DNA from: Mycobacterium sp. MFM001
Lineage (GTDB): Bacteria > Actinomycetota > Actinomycetes > Mycobacteriales > Mycobacteriaceae
Direction: 5' to 3'
Assembly: GCF_003402475.1 (NCBI RefSeq)
Contig: NZ_BFAB01000001.1
Location: 434,001 to 498,000 of the forward strand
DNA length: 64,000 bases
Shown: positions 51,422-61,895 of the stretch, piece after piece
Layout of the letters: each line of letters begins with the position of its first letter
Position numbering within the stretch: the first letter of the stretch is position 1
Notes under the pieces: model-generated
The model's input: only the letters and a program-made list of their open reading frames with translations
The model's database searches: none
What the model was told of the DNA's origin: nothing
Position numbers and translations under genes: made by a program

Positions 51422-52264
51422 ATGACGACTCCCTATACGACCGACCGCACAGCGGGCAACATCGACGACGTCGTCGGCGTCGAGGTCACCATCGACGGCA
51501 TGTTGGTGATCGCCGACCGCCTGAGCCTGGTGGATTTCCCGATCGCACTGGCCATCCGGCCCAACATCCCTCAGCTGGAGCTGCGGGACCTCGTCTGGGA
51601 CCAAGTGCGACGTGACCTCACCGACCAGGGAGTCCTTGACCTGTACGGTGCGCCCCATCCGGCTGTGGCGGCGATGGTGGACACGCTCAGCAGGGCGGAC
51701 CGGACGCTGGAAGCGCGGTGGTTCCGCCGCGATTTCGAGGGCGGCAAGATGGTGCGCTTCGTCGTATGCCGCAAGGGCGAGCGCCATGTGGTCGCCGCCC
51801 GCGACGGCGACATGCTGGTACTCCAATTGGTCGCACCGCAGGTTGGCTTGGCCGGCATGGTGAACACCGTGCTGGGTCCGGCCGAGCCCGCCGACGTCGA
51901 ACCGCTCACGGGAGTCGCCAGCAAGCTTGCCGAGTGCACGACGCCGTCCCAGATCGCGCAGTACGGCGTCGCTCCCTCTTCGGCCCGCATTTACGCTGAC
52001 ATCATCGCCAACCCGACGAGCTGGGTCGAAATCACCGCAACTGAACGCCACCCAGGTGGCACGACCACGACAACCGACTTGGCAGCCGGTGTCGCGGACT
52101 CGCAGAAGGGCAGGCTGGTGTCGATTCCGCGCCGCGTTAACGGCGAGCTCTATGGCAGTTTTCTGCCGGGCACAAACGAGAATCTCCAGCGCGCGCTGGA
52201 GGGGTTGGTGGGATTCTTGCCGTCGGGTAGTTGGTTCGAGCGCACCGACGCGGAGTATTCATAG
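51422..52264 (+). CDS. espG1: ESX-1 chaperone EspG1
   Basis: 280 residues, close to EspG1 (Rv3866, 283). EspG proteins are cytosolic chaperones that bind the tip of PE-PPE dimers and deliver them to the ESX machine; here PE35-PPE68 is the likely cargo. The conserved blocks NIDDVVGVEVTIDGMLVIADRL, AARDGDMLVLQLVAPQVGLAG and YGSFLPGTNENLQRAL are present. Operon spacing is tight on both sides. Confidence 0.96.
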   Translation: MTTPYTTDRTAGNIDDVVGVEVTIDGMLVIADRLSLVDFPIALAIRPNIPQLELRDLVWDQVRRDLTDQGVLDLYGAPHPAVAAMVDTLSRADRTLEARWFRRDFEGGKMVRFVVCRKGERHVVAARDGDMLVLQLVAPQVGLAGMVNTVLGPAEPADVEPLTGVASKLAECTTPSQIAQYGVAPSSARIYADIIANPTSWVEITATERHPGGTTTTTDLAAGVADSQKGRLVSIPRRVNGELYGSFLPGTNENLQRALEGLVGFLPSGSWFERTDAEYS

Positions 52265-52283
52265 CAAGGGTTGGGAAGGAAGC

Positions 52284-52826
52284 ATGGTGGATGGCGTTCC
52301 GCCATACGATCTAGATGGCGACGACGACGATCACGACGATCTGTCTGCCCTGGATTTCTCCGTCGCTGATGACGGCGCCGAGGAGTCCGTGCTAGATGTG
52401 TTCGACGAGTATGTCCCGAGCGGGGAGGCGGGGGATACTGACGGCGAATTGGACGCCTTCGGCGCTCCCGAAGAGGAGGACGAAGAGCTTCAATCGCCGC
52501 TGTTCACGGTGACCAACCCGCCCGGGACGGTGACAGTGACGGCGTACATGGATGGGCGCGTCCAGCGGATTGACCTGACGGCGAAAGTGACGACTATGAC
52601 CGAATCCCATCTCGCTGAGGAGATACGCGTCATCGCGGACCTGGCCAGACAAAAGGCGCGGTCCGCGCAGTACGCGTTTATCTCCGAAGCGATGCGCGAA
52701 CTCGGACAAGACAACGCGACTACACGCGACTTCCTGACCCGCGACCTGAATCTGCCTACGCCCGAGGAAGCGACCGCAGCGACGGCACAGGTCTTCGCAA
52801 CACGATATGCAGGTGACCATGACTGA
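52284..52826 (+). CDS. espH: ESX-1 secretion-associated protein EspH
   Basis: 180 residues from ATG 52284 (MVDGVPPYDLDGDDDD), ribosome site GGGAAGGA. A strongly acidic N-terminus (1-70) is followed by a YbaB-like DNA-binding-protein fold (about 75-150: LFTVTNPPGTVTVTAYMDGRVQRIDLT) and a short helical tail. It matches EspH (Rv3867, 183), which acts as a chaperone for EspE/EspF. It overlaps eccA1 by 8 bases. Confidence 0.93.
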   Translation: MVDGVPPYDLDGDDDDHDDLSALDFSVADDGAEESVLDVFDEYVPSGEAGDTDGELDAFGAPEEEDEELQSPLFTVTNPPGTVTVTAYMDGRVQRIDLTAKVTTMTESHLAEEIRVIADLARQKARSAQYAFISEAMRELGQDNATTRDFLTRDLNLPTPEEATAATAQVFATRYAGDHD

Positions 52827-54540
52827 TCATTTGGCGAACATGTTTGCCAGCGCTGTGAGCATGCTGCCCATGTCGCCGGCCCGATCCATGGAGTTGTTCA
52901 CCGAGATCACGAACTACGACGAGTCCGCCTGCGATGCGTGGATCGGTCGGATCAAGTGCGGTGACACCGACCGGGTGACGATGTTCCGGGCCTGGTACTC
53001 GCGGATGAATTTCGGGCGACTGGCGGGCGCCGCAGAGATTTCGATGAACGCCCTCAACGCCAGAGTCCCGATCGGCGGCTTGTACGGCGACATCACTTAC
53101 CCGATCACCTCTCCCCTGGCGATCACCCTTGGCTTTGCGGTCAGCGAAGCTTCCGCCGGCAGCTACGCCGATGCGATGGACGCCTTGGATAGCGCGCCGG
53201 CCAGCGGCGCGGAATTCCTGGTCTCGTGGGTCAAGGCGGTGGTCTACGGCGCAGCGGAACGCTGGACCGATGTGATCGACGAGGTGAGAGGATCCTCTAC
53301 CTGGACCGACAGTTTCCTGGCTGCTGCGGCCAGCGTTGCTCATGGGGTTGCCGCAGCGAACCTGGGTCTGTTCAGCGAGGCTGAGCGTCGGCTCACCGAG
53401 ACACACGATTCGCCCGCAGGTCAGGCATGTGGACGTGCGATCGCCTGGTATCTGGCGATGGTTCGGCGCGGCCAGGGCAACGAAGAAGGCGCGGTACCGC
53501 TGCTGGAATGGTTGCAGGCGAACTACCCTGAGCCCAAAGTTGCTGCGGCACTGAGAGATCCGGGCTACCGCCTGGTGCCTACCAGCGCCGAAAAGATCGC
53601 GGCTCGGAAAGATCCCTGGGATCCGTCCAGTGTTGTCGCCGATACCTCGGGTCAGGAGAAGCTGCTCGCCGAGGCCCAGGCCGAATTGGACCGTCAAATC
53701 GGATTGGGCCGGGTCAAAGAGCAGATCGAAAGATACCGGGCAGCAACCCAAATGGCGAAGGTTCGCGCTGCCAAGGGCATGAAGGTCGCCCAGGCGAGCA
53801 AGCACATGATTTTCGCCGGACCGCCCGGTACGGGCAAGACGACGATAGCCCGGGTGGTCGCCAATATCTTGGCCGGACTTGGAGTCATCGCCGAACCAAA
53901 ACTCGTCGAGACGTCGCGCAAGGACTTCGTCGCCGAATACGAAGGCCAGTCGGCAGTCAAGACCGCCAAGACGATCGACCGAGCGGTCGGCGGTGTGCTG
54001 TTCATCGACGAGGCTTACACGCTGGTACAGGAGCGAGACGGCCGCGCCGACCCGTTCGGCACAGAGGCGCTCGACACTCTGCTGGCCCGGATGGAAAATG
54101 ACCGCGACCGCCTCGTGGTGATCATTGCCGGCTACAGCTCTGACATCGAACGACTGCTGGAGGTCAACGACGGGCTGCGGTCACGCTTCGCAACCCGCAT
54201 CGAATTCGACTCCTACTCGCCGGAGGAGATCCTCGAGATCGCGAAAGTGATTGCCACAGCCAACGATTCGACGCTAAGTATCGACGCGGCCGAGAACCTG
54301 CTGGAGGCGGCGAAACTGCTGAGTCAGCGCACATTCGGTGACAAACCGGCGCTCGATGTGGCGGGTAACGGCCGCTACGCACGCCAGCTGGTGGAATCGG
54401 CTGAGCAGTTCCGGGACATGCGACTGGCACAGGCCATCAACATCGACGACCTGGACGTCGACCGCCTGCGCGAGATCAACGGACAGGACATGGCAGAGGC
54501 CATCGCCGCCGTGCACCGACGCCTCAATATCGGCGAGTGA
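52819..54540 (+). CDS. eccA1: ESX-1 AAA+ ATPase EccA1
   Basis: 573 residues, identical in length to Rv3868. The N-terminal TPR-like domain (1-280) recognises cargo and chaperone. The CbxX/CfqX-type AAA+ domain (about 300-573) has Walker A GPPGTGKTT near 333-341, Walker B VLFIDEAY and sensor IIAGYSSD. It is a cytosolic ATPase thought to release chaperones or substrates during ESX-1 secretion. I chose ATG 52819 (MTDHLANMF) over 52807 because it matches the conserved N-terminus. Confidence 0.97.
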   Translation: MTDHLANMFASAVSMLPMSPARSMELFTEITNYDESACDAWIGRIKCGDTDRVTMFRAWYSRMNFGRLAGAAEISMNALNARVPIGGLYGDITYPITSPLAITLGFAVSEASAGSYADAMDALDSAPASGAEFLVSWVKAVVYGAAERWTDVIDEVRGSSTWTDSFLAAAASVAHGVAAANLGLFSEAERRLTETHDSPAGQACGRAIAWYLAMVRRGQGNEEGAVPLLEWLQANYPEPKVAAALRDPGYRLVPTSAEKIAARKDPWDPSSVVADTSGQEKLLAEAQAELDRQIGLGRVKEQIERYRAATQMAKVRAAKGMKVAQASKHMIFAGPPGTGKTTIARVVANILAGLGVIAEPKLVETSRKDFVAEYEGQSAVKTAKTIDRAVGGVLFIDEAYTLVQERDGRADPFGTEALDTLLARMENDRDRLVVIIAGYSSDIERLLEVNDGLRSRFATRIEFDSYSPEEILEIAKVIATANDSTLSIDAAENLLEAAKLLSQRTFGDKPALDVAGNGRYARQLVESAEQFRDMRLAQAINIDDLDVDRLREINGQDMAEAIAAVHRRLNIGE

Positions 54541-54543
54541 GAT

Positions 54544-55983
54544 ATGGCGGGATTTCGGCTTACCACCAAGGTTCAGGTCAGCGGTTGGCGATTTCTGCTA
54601 CGCCGTGTCGAGCATGCCATCGTGCGGCGGGACACCCGCATGTTCGACGATCCGCTCGCCTTCTACAGCCGGGCAGTGGGTTTGGGCATCGTTATTGCGG
54701 TGTTGGTGGGGCTCGGCGCCGGGATGCTGGCGTATTTCAAGCCGCTGGGCCGCCGTAGCGGCGACACGCTGCTCGTCGACCGCACCACCAATCAGCTCTA
54801 TGTGGTGTTGCCGGGAACCGGTCAGCTGCATCCGGTCTACAACCTCACTTCTGCGCGATTGGTGTTGGGGAGCGCCAGCAACCCCTCGGCGGTGAAGTCC
54901 GCCGAATTGGACAAGATGCCAAAGGGACAGCGCATCGGGATCCCCGGAGCTCCGTACGCCACGCCGGTTTCATCCGATGCGTCGTCCGATTGGGCGCTGT
55001 GTGACACCGTCGCCAACCCGGAGAGCGTCGCCCCTGCGGTCGACACCTCTGTGATCGCAATGCCTTTGGCCACGGATCGGTCGGTCGGTCCGATGCAACC
55101 GAATCAGGCACTGCTGGCCACCTATCGCGGCAAGGAATGGGTGGTGACCAAAACCGGACGCCACGTCATCGACCTGACCGATCGGGCCGTCGCGTCGGCC
55201 GTCGGCATACCGGTTACCGCCAAGGCGACTCCCATGTCAGAAGGAATGTATAACGCGATACCCGACGTCGGGCCGTGGCAGTTGCCGCCGGTGCCGGGCG
55301 CAGGCGCGCCCAATACCGTTGGCCTGCCGGAGAATTTGCTGATCGGATCGGTCTTCCAAACCCAGAGCGAGTCGGGGCCGCAGAAGTTCGTGGTGCTGCC
55401 GGACGGCGTAGCCCGTGTGAACGCGACGACTTCGGCGGCGTTGCGTGCAACCAATTCGTTCGGGTTGATCTCGCCTCCGACGATCGAGTCGAGCGTGGTC
55501 GCCAGGATTCCCGAACGGGTGTACGCGTCGCCGCTGCCCGATGAACCGCTTACGATCCTCGCCCGCAAGGATGCACCCACCTTGTGCTGGTCATGGGAAC
55601 GTGAGGCTGGCGACCAGTCTCCGAAGACCGCGGTTTTGAGCGGGCGACACCTGCCGATTCCGCCGGCGGCCATGAACACCGGTATCAAGCAGATCGACGG
55701 GGCCGCAACGGTTTTCACTGATGGCGGGAAGTTCGTACAGCTGCAATCACCGGATCCCAAACACGGGGAGGCGCTGTACTACATCGACCCCCAGGGTGTG
55801 CGCTACGGGCTGCCAGACCAGGAGACGGCTAAAACGCTGGGCCTGACGTCGCCGAAGAAGGCGCCATGGGAGATCGTGCGGCTGCTCGTGGACGGTCCGG
55901 TGCTGTCCAAGCAGGCAGCGCTGCTGGAGCATGACACGTTGCCCCCTGACCCGAAGCCGCGGAAAGTCCCGGGAGAGAGCTGA
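54544..55983 (+). CDS. eccB1: ESX-1 core membrane component EccB1
   Basis: 479 residues. Short cytoplasmic N-terminus ([18 protein letters not shown]), one membrane helix (about 43-65) and a large periplasmic part with repeated PG-binding-like R domains around a central core. It forms the periplasmic face of the ESX membrane complex with EccC, EccD and EccE. The cysteines at DWALCDTV and PTLCWSW are positioned for a disulphide. It starts 3 bases after eccA1 and overlaps eccCa1 by one base (TGATG). Confidence 0.97.
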   Translation: MAGFRLTTKVQVSGWRFLLRRVEHAIVRRDTRMFDDPLAFYSRAVGLGIVIAVLVGLGAGMLAYFKPLGRRSGDTLLVDRTTNQLYVVLPGTGQLHPVYNLTSARLVLGSASNPSAVKSAELDKMPKGQRIGIPGAPYATPVSSDASSDWALCDTVANPESVAPAVDTSVIAMPLATDRSVGPMQPNQALLATYRGKEWVVTKTGRHVIDLTDRAVASAVGIPVTAKATPMSEGMYNAIPDVGPWQLPPVPGAGAPNTVGLPENLLIGSVFQTQSESGPQKFVVLPDGVARVNATTSAALRATNSFGLISPPTIESSVVARIPERVYASPLPDEPLTILARKDAPTLCWSWEREAGDQSPKTAVLSGRHLPIPPAAMNTGIKQIDGAATVFTDGGKFVQLQSPDPKHGEALYYIDPQGVRYGLPDQETAKTLGLTSPKKAPWEIVRLLVDGPVLSKQAALLEHDTLPPDPKPRKVPGES

Positions 55984-58217
55984 TGACGACCAAGAAGTTC
56001 ACTCCGACCGTCAAGCGCGGGCCACGGCTGACGCCCGGCGAAATCAGTGTCACCCCGCCGGAGGATCTCGGCGTCGAGATTCCGCCGTCAGGCGTCCAGA
56101 AGGTGCTGCCCTATGTGATGGCCGGCGGCATGCTCGGGATGATCGCGATCATGGTGTTCACCGGCGTCCGGCAATTGTCGCCCTACATGTTGATGATGCC
56201 GCTGATGATGATCATGGCGACAGTCGGTTTCATGGCCGGCGGCGGACCGGGCGGCAAGAAAGTTCCCGAAATCAACGCCGACCGTCGGGAATATCTGCGA
56301 TATCTGGCAGGCCTGCGCACACGTGTGACTTCATCGGCAAGTGCACAGGTGACGTTCTTTGGCTATCACGCACCGCATCCGGACGACCTGCTTTCACTGA
56401 TCGGCACTCATCGCCAGTGGTCCCGCCCTGCCAACGCCGACTTTTTCGCGGCCGCCCGCATCGGGATAGGTTCCGAGCCCGCGGTGGACCGCCTTTTGAA
56501 GCCAGCACTCGGCGGCGAGCTGGCCGGCCCTGACGCCGCACCGCAACCGCACCTGGAACCGGTGAGCCACATGTGGGTACTGAAGTTTTTGCGTACCCAC
56601 GGGCTTATCCACGACTGCCCGAAACTGGTGCAGCTGCGGACATTTCCGACCATCGCAGTCGGAGGCGATGCGGAGGGCGCGGCCGGACTGCTGCGCGCAA
56701 TGATCTGCCACCTTGCCGTGTTCCATCCGCCAGACCTCATGCAAATCCGGGTGCTCACCGAAAACCCGGAGGACCCGCAGTGGTCGTGGCTGAAATGGCT
56801 TCCGCATGTGCAGCATCAGACGGACACCGACGCCGCCGGGTCGACCCGGATGATTTTCACCCGTCCCGACGGGCTTAGCGATCTGACCGCGCGCGGTCCG
56901 CACACACCGGACGCGGGTCCCGGCGGACCGCACATCGTGGTGATCGACTTGACCGGCGGTTCCGCCGGTTTCCCGGTCGACGGCCGCGCCGGCGTCACCG
57001 TCATCACCTTGGGCAACCATCGCGGATCTGCTTACCGCATAAGGGTTGACAAGGACGGCACCGCCGACGACCGGCTGCCCAACCAATCGTTCCGTCAGGT
57101 GACATCAACAACCGACTGGGTTTCGCCCGAGCAAGCCACCCGCATTGCACGGAAACTGGCCGGCTGGTCCATCACCGGCACGATCATCGACAAGACCACC
57201 CGGGTCCAGAAGAAGGTGTCCACCGAATGGCATCAGCTGGTCGGGGCGCAGACAGTGGAAGAAGTGACACCGAGCCGGTGGCGGATGTTCGCCGACACCG
57301 ACCAAGACCGGCTGCGGATCCCGTTCGGGCATGAGCTCAAGACCGGTGAGGTCATGTACCTGGATATCAAGGAGGGCGCGGAATTCGGGGCCGGACCGCA
57401 CGGCATGCTCATCGGTACGACGGGATCGGGTAAGTCCGAATTCCTTCGAACGCTGATCCTGTCGCTGGCCGCCACCCACCATCCGAACCAAATCAACTTG
57501 CTGCTCACCGACTTCAAGGGTGGCTCGACGTTCCTGGGCATGGAGCGACTGCCGCACACCGCGGCCGTCGTCACCAACATGGAAGAAGAGGCCGAGCTGG
57601 TCAGCCGGATGGGCGAGGTTCTCACCGGCGAACTCGACCGTAGGCAAACGATTCTGCGTCAGGCCGGCATGCAGGTCGGTGCTGCAGGTGCGCTATCCGG
57701 TGTTGCTGAGTACGAGAAGCACCGCGAGCGCGGCGCCGACCTACCACCGCTGCCAACACTTTTCGTAGTCGTCGACGAGTTCGCCGAACTACTGCAGAAC
57801 CACCCGGACTTCATCGCGTTGTTCGACCGGATCTGCCGCGTCGGTCGGTCGCTGCGAGTCCATCTGCTGCTAGCCACTCAGTCGCTGAACACCGGCGGTG
57901 TGCGCATCGACAAACTCGAGCCCAACCTGACGTATCGAATCGCCTTGCGGACCACCAGTTCTGCGGAATCCAAGGCGGTGATCGGTACACCTGAAGCGCA
58001 ATACATCACCAACAAGGAAAGCGGTGTCGGATTCCTGCGGGTCGGTATGGAAGACCCGGTCAAGTTCAAGAGCGTCTACACCGGTACGCCGTACGTTCCC
58101 ACCGTTCACAAGGACGGCGAAACCAACGGTGAAGCACCCGTGCAGCACCGCAGACGCGACATCCAGATCCATCGGTTCACCGCGGCGCCGATCTTCGACC
58201 GGGCGGTGATGTCATGA
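55983..58217 (+). CDS. eccCa1: ESX-1 FtsK/SpoIIIE ATPase EccCa1
   Basis: 744 residues. Two membrane helices (about 40-62 and 66-84), a DUF/stalk domain, and one FtsK-type ATPase domain (D1) with Walker A LIGTTGSGKSE near 476-486 and Walker B LFVVVDEFAELL near 595. It forms the secretion motor with EccCb1, the other half of the split EccC. Its stop codon overlaps the ATG of a MIRU-like mini-ORF. Confidence 0.97.
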   Translation: MTTKKFTPTVKRGPRLTPGEISVTPPEDLGVEIPPSGVQKVLPYVMAGGMLGMIAIMVFTGVRQLSPYMLMMPLMMIMATVGFMAGGGPGGKKVPEINADRREYLRYLAGLRTRVTSSASAQVTFFGYHAPHPDDLLSLIGTHRQWSRPANADFFAAARIGIGSEPAVDRLLKPALGGELAGPDAAPQPHLEPVSHMWVLKFLRTHGLIHDCPKLVQLRTFPTIAVGGDAEGAAGLLRAMICHLAVFHPPDLMQIRVLTENPEDPQWSWLKWLPHVQHQTDTDAAGSTRMIFTRPDGLSDLTARGPHTPDAGPGGPHIVVIDLTGGSAGFPVDGRAGVTVITLGNHRGSAYRIRVDKDGTADDRLPNQSFRQVTSTTDWVSPEQATRIARKLAGWSITGTIIDKTTRVQKKVSTEWHQLVGAQTVEEVTPSRWRMFADTDQDRLRIPFGHELKTGEVMYLDIKEGAEFGAGPHGMLIGTTGSGKSEFLRTLILSLAATHHPNQINLLLTDFKGGSTFLGMERLPHTAAVVTNMEEEAELVSRMGEVLTGELDRRQTILRQAGMQVGAAGALSGVAEYEKHRERGADLPPLPTLFVVVDEFAELLQNHPDFIALFDRICRVGRSLRVHLLLATQSLNTGGVRIDKLEPNLTYRIALRTTSSAESKAVIGTPEAQYITNKESGVGFLRVGMEDPVKFKSVYTGTPYVPTVHKDGETNGEAPVQHRRRDIQIHRFTAAPIFDRAVMS

Positions 58218-58270
58218 CCCGCGCCGGCGACGATGCACAGCGAAGCGGTGAGGAGGAGCGGCGCTTATGA
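58214..58270 (+). repeat. MIRU-like element bridging eccCa1 and eccCb1
   Basis: 57 bases containing GGCGACGATGCACAGCG...GAGGAGGAGCGGCGC, the recognisable core of the mycobacterial interspersed repetitive unit. It encodes an 18-residue mini-ORF ([18 protein letters not shown]). Its ATG overlaps the eccCa1 stop (ATGA at 58214) and its TGA overlaps the eccCb1 start (ATGA at 58267), the hallmark of these elements in operons, where they are thought to preserve translational coupling. Confidence 0.8.
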
Positions 58271-60042
58271 CCGTCGAACCGGAACAGCGAGTGCTGCGCG
58301 AGGTCGTGCTCGACCAGTTGGGTACCGGCGAAGCGATCGCGTACCGAATGTGGTTGCCGCCGTTGAAGGATCCGGTACCGGTCAACGAACTCGTCGAGCG
58401 CGACATCGGACAGCCGTTGCGCTTTCCGATGGGAATCATGGACGAGCCGCGTCGTCATCGCCAGGATGTCTGGGGTGTCGACGTATCCGCGGCGGGCGGC
58501 AACATCGCCGTCGGAGGCGCGCCGCAAACCGGCAAATCGACGTTCCTGCAAACCCTGGTGTTGTCAGCGGCGGCCACCCACTCGCCGCGAGATGTCCAGT
58601 TCTATTGCATCGACCTCGGTGGTGGTGGACTGATCTATCTCGAGGATCTGCCCCATGTCGGTGGTGTGGCGACCCGTTCCGAACCGGACAAGGTCAACCG
58701 CATGGTTGCCGAGATGAAAGCCGTGCTGCGGTCTCGGGAACAAATCTTCAAGCAGTACCGGGTGGGCTCGATCGCGGCGTATCGCCAGATGCGCAACGAT
58801 CCGAACCATCCCGCTGCGGCCGACCCGTTCGGCGACGTCTTCCTGGTCATCGACGGGTGGCCTGCGTTCATTTCCGAGTTTCCCGACCTCGAACCGATGG
58901 TGCAGGACCTCGCCGGGCAGGGCCTGGCCTTCGGCGTGCACACGGTCATTTCGACGCCACGCTGGACGGAGTTGAAGGCTCGGGTCCGTGACTATCTGGG
59001 CACGAAGGTCGAATTCCGGCTCGGCGATATCAACGAGACCCAGATCGACCGCATGACCCGGGAGATCCCGGCTAACCGTCCGGGCCGCGCCATCTCAATG
59101 GAGAAGCATCACCTGATGATGGGGGTTCCACGGCTGGACGGGGTGCACAGTGCCCAGAACCTGGTGGAGGCGATTTCGGCGGCCGTACAGCAGATCTCGG
59201 CCGGTCACACCGAACAGGCGCCCCAGGTCAGGGTGTTGCCCGAACGCATCTACCTGCACGAGCTGGATCCCAACCCGCCCGGGCCGGACGCTGATTACCG
59301 CACCCGCTGGATGATCCCTATGGGCGTGCGCGAGGCGGACCTATCGGTCGCCTACAACAACATGCAGATGACGCCGCACCTACTGATCTTCGGTGCGGCA
59401 AAGTCGGGCAAGACCCGCATCGCCCATGCGGTCGCGCAGGCCATTTGCTCCCGCAACAGCCCCAAACAGGTGCGCTTCATGCTGGCGGACTACCGGTCCG
59501 GGCTGCTGGACGCCGTGCCGGAGTCACATCTGCTCCCCGCGGGCGCGATCAACCGGAACAGTTCGTCGCTGGACGAGTCCGTCAAGGCACTGGCAGAAAT
59601 CCTGCGGAAACGGCTGCCGCCGCCGGACTTGACGACGGCGCAGCTGCGGTCGCGGTCGTGGTGGAGCGGTCCAGACATCGTTCTGCTGGTCGACGACTGG
59701 CACATGATCGTCGCCGCTGGTGGCGCAATTCCGCCGATGGCGCCGCTAGGGCCGTTATTGCCGGCGTCGGCAGATATTGGTTTGCATATCATCGTTACCT
59801 GTCAAATGAGCCATGCGCATCGCGCCACGATGGACAAGTTCGTCGGCGCCGCATTTGGCGCCGGCTCGCCCACCCTGTTCCTGTCCGGCGATAAGCAGGA
59901 GTACCCCTCGCAGGAAATCAAGATCAAGAGAAGGCCCCCTGGCCAGGCCTTTTTGGTTTCACCGGACGGAAAAGAGGTCATCCAAGCGGCGTATGTCGAT
60001 CCTCCAGAAGAAGTGTCGGCACCACCCTCCATGGGCGGTTAG
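58267..60042 (+). CDS. eccCb1: ESX-1 FtsK/SpoIIIE ATPase EccCb1
   Basis: 591 residues, the same length as Rv3871. Two ATPase domains: D2 with Walker [11 protein letters not shown] near 82-91, and D3 with GAAKSGKTR near 376-384. D3 contains the pocket that binds the C-terminal signal of EsxB. It is cytosolic and docks onto EccCa1. It is reached from eccCa1 through the MIRU-like mini-ORF. A hairpin follows before PE35. Confidence 0.97.
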   Translation: MTVEPEQRVLREVVLDQLGTGEAIAYRMWLPPLKDPVPVNELVERDIGQPLRFPMGIMDEPRRHRQDVWGVDVSAAGGNIAVGGAPQTGKSTFLQTLVLSAAATHSPRDVQFYCIDLGGGGLIYLEDLPHVGGVATRSEPDKVNRMVAEMKAVLRSREQIFKQYRVGSIAAYRQMRNDPNHPAAADPFGDVFLVIDGWPAFISEFPDLEPMVQDLAGQGLAFGVHTVISTPRWTELKARVRDYLGTKVEFRLGDINETQIDRMTREIPANRPGRAISMEKHHLMMGVPRLDGVHSAQNLVEAISAAVQQISAGHTEQAPQVRVLPERIYLHELDPNPPGPDADYRTRWMIPMGVREADLSVAYNNMQMTPHLLIFGAAKSGKTRIAHAVAQAICSRNSPKQVRFMLADYRSGLLDAVPESHLLPAGAINRNSSSLDESVKALAEILRKRLPPPDLTTAQLRSRSWWSGPDIVLLVDDWHMIVAAGGAIPPMAPLGPLLPASADIGLHIIVTCQMSHAHRATMDKFVGAAFGAGSPTLFLSGDKQEYPSQEIKIKRRPPGQAFLVSPDGKEVIQAAYVDPPEEVSAPPSMGG

Positions 60043-60063
60043 GATCAATCCGACAGCTTTAAC

Positions 60064-60089
60064 GACGGTGACCAACACAGGTCACCGTC
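60064..60089 (+). terminator. Hairpin between eccCb1 and PE35
   Basis: A perfect 10-base stem (GACGGTGACC / GGTCACCGTC) with a 6-base loop, 22 bases after the eccCb1 stop. It lacks a T-run, so it may be a weak terminator, attenuator or RNA-processing hairpin separating machine and substrate messages. The PE35 ribosome site GGGGAGG follows. Confidence 0.55.
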
Positions 60090-60117
60090 TTCGATAGAAG
60101 TAAGGGGAGGTAGCTAA

Positions 60118-60414
60118 ATGCAACCGATGACATTCGACCCAGCAGCTGCCGGAATCGGTGCCCAAGTTATCGCGAACGGCACTCAGGGCCTGGCCGCGGG
60201 CACCACGGCGTCGGCGGTGGTGACCACCATGTTGCCGGCTGGAGCCGACGAGGTTTCAGCGCAGGCGGCGATGGCGTTCGCGTCGGAGGGTATGGAGACC
60301 CTGGCGATGAACTCGTTCGCGCAGGAAGAGCTGGCCCGCGCCGGCGCCGCGTACGTGGAGATCGCCGCGATGTACACCGCGGTCGATGCCGCACAGGCCG
60401 CCACCCTGATCTAA
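60118..60414 (+). CDS. PE35: PE family protein PE35
   Basis: 98 residues, helical hairpin of the PE family. The usual PE dipeptide is replaced by DP (MTFDPAA), as in M. tuberculosis PE35. The C-terminal export motif YxxxD is present at Y86-TAV-D90. It forms a heterodimer with PPE68 and is recognised by EspG1. A strong ribosome site (AAGGGGAGG, spacing 7) suggests high expression. Confidence 0.94.
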   Translation: MQPMTFDPAAAGIGAQVIANGTQGLAAGTTASAVVTTMLPAGADEVSAQAAMAFASEGMETLAMNSFAQEELARAGAAYVEIAAMYTAVDAAQAATLI

Positions 60415-60487
60415 GCAACGGCCAGACCCGTAGAAGCTGCGTCGAAACTAATTCGGTACGCCAATGCCACCAGCACCAACAATCCCG

Positions 60488-61810
60488 ATGCTTTGGCACG
60501 CCATGCCGCCGGAGCTCAACACCGCACGGCTGATGGTCGGCGCGGGGGAAGAGCCCATGCTGCAGGCAGCGGCGGGATGGGAGGCCTTCGCGGCAGCGTT
60601 GGAGGCGCAGGCCGCGGAACTCGCCGCGGCTCTGGCGGCACTGAGCGGGGCATGGACTGGGATGGGCAGCGAAACCGGCGTGGCCGCCTGTATGCCGATG
60701 GTGGTGTGGCTACAAACCGTAGCGGCGCAGGCGCAGAAGCGCGCCGCCCAGGCAACGGCACAGGCCGCCGCCTATGCGACGGCAATGGCCACCACGCCCC
60801 CGCTGCCGGAGATCATGCAGAACCGCATCACCACTCCGGTTCTGTACGCCACCAATTTTTTCGGTGTCAACACGGTGCCCATCGCGGTCTACGAAGAGGA
60901 TTACTGGGTCCGGATGTGGAACCAGGCGGCCGGTGCCATGGACGCCTACCAGGCCGAGACCATGACGAACGTGATGTTCGAACCGATCATGCCGATGAAA
61001 CCGATCGTCATTCCGGGTATCGGGGAAGGCGTGCTGGGGGCGGCTCTGGGCCAGAGCGCCGCTGGAGTCGCGGGGGCTGTCATGCGTGATGCCGTGTTCA
61101 CACATGTCACCGGTCAAGCCACGATCGAGTCGGTGGGATTGAACAGCGGCAAAGGTGTCGACTTGGCCAACATGGCAGCTACCGATGCTCAGGGTGCGGC
61201 ACGAATCGGTGAGAACGCTGGGCAGACCGCTACGAACCAGTCGACGCAGCAGACGCAGGCTCCGCAGCAGGTCATGCAGCAGGCGATGCAGATCGGCACC
61301 CAGGTGGGCTCGCAGGCGATGCAGATCCCTCAGCAGCTCGCATCGATGGTGAGCAGCCCGATGCAGCAGCTGACCCAGCCGCTGCAGCAGGTCACCTCAA
61401 TGTTTACTTCGATGGGCAGCGGCATGGGCTCGCATGACCAAGGCATGCAGCTGGGGCTTGTCGGAGCCAGTGCGCTGTCCAACCACCCGATGGTCGGCGG
61501 TACGGGACCCAGTGCCGGCGCCGGCTTGATGAGGGCCGCGTCGCTGCCCGGCATGAGCGGCTCGCCGTCGCGTACGCCGCTGCTGGCCAAGCTGATCGAC
61601 AAGGTTGACACGACGCCGGCCGCCGTCGAACCCGTTGGCGCCGCTGCCGGTGCCTCGGCGACGGCGGGCGCGGCTCCGGTCGGCGGCAGCGGAGGAGCGC
61701 CTCCGATGGGTCTGGGCCAGGCTCCGAAATCGGGTGGCACCAAGGCGGGCCTGAAAGCGCCCGCACCACTCGCCCAGGACCTGGGCGAAGAAGAAGGCGA
61801 CGACTGGTAG
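60488..61810 (+). CDS. PPE68: PPE family protein PPE68
   Basis: 440 residues from ATG 60488 ([15 protein letters not shown]), the conserved start; an in-frame ATG at 60464 would add MPPAPTIP. The PPE domain (1-165) has the PPE motif at 7-9 and the W-x-G turn at W56. M. tuberculosis PPE68 has 368 residues. The extra length lies between the PPE domain and the conserved C-terminal block ([18 protein letters not shown]), as a hydrophobic Gly/Ala segment followed by a Met/Gln-rich stretch. The acidic end (EEEGDDW) is conserved. It interacts with PE35 and EsxA/B in the ESX-1 system. Confidence 0.93.
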   Translation: MLWHAMPPELNTARLMVGAGEEPMLQAAAGWEAFAAALEAQAAELAAALAALSGAWTGMGSETGVAACMPMVVWLQTVAAQAQKRAAQATAQAAAYATAMATTPPLPEIMQNRITTPVLYATNFFGVNTVPIAVYEEDYWVRMWNQAAGAMDAYQAETMTNVMFEPIMPMKPIVIPGIGEGVLGAALGQSAAGVAGAVMRDAVFTHVTGQATIESVGLNSGKGVDLANMAATDAQGAARIGENAGQTATNQSTQQTQAPQQVMQQAMQIGTQVGSQAMQIPQQLASMVSSPMQQLTQPLQQVTSMFTSMGSGMGSHDQGMQLGLVGASALSNHPMVGGTGPSAGAGLMRAASLPGMSGSPSRTPLLAKLIDKVDTTPAAVEPVGAAAGASATAGAAPVGGSGGAPPMGLGQAPKSGGTKAGLKAPAPLAQDLGEEEGDDW

Positions 61811-61895
61811 TCGCACCGAAGACTTCCCGGCCATCCGGGCCGGAAAGACTCGCCATTCCGTGGTGAGGACACAGGAAGAGAGAAAGTAGTCCAGC

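Noticed and set aside
60464..60487. Earlier PPE68 start at ATG 60464
   Set aside because: It adds MPPAPTIP before the conserved MLWHAMPPE start and has no ribosome site; it cannot be excluded.
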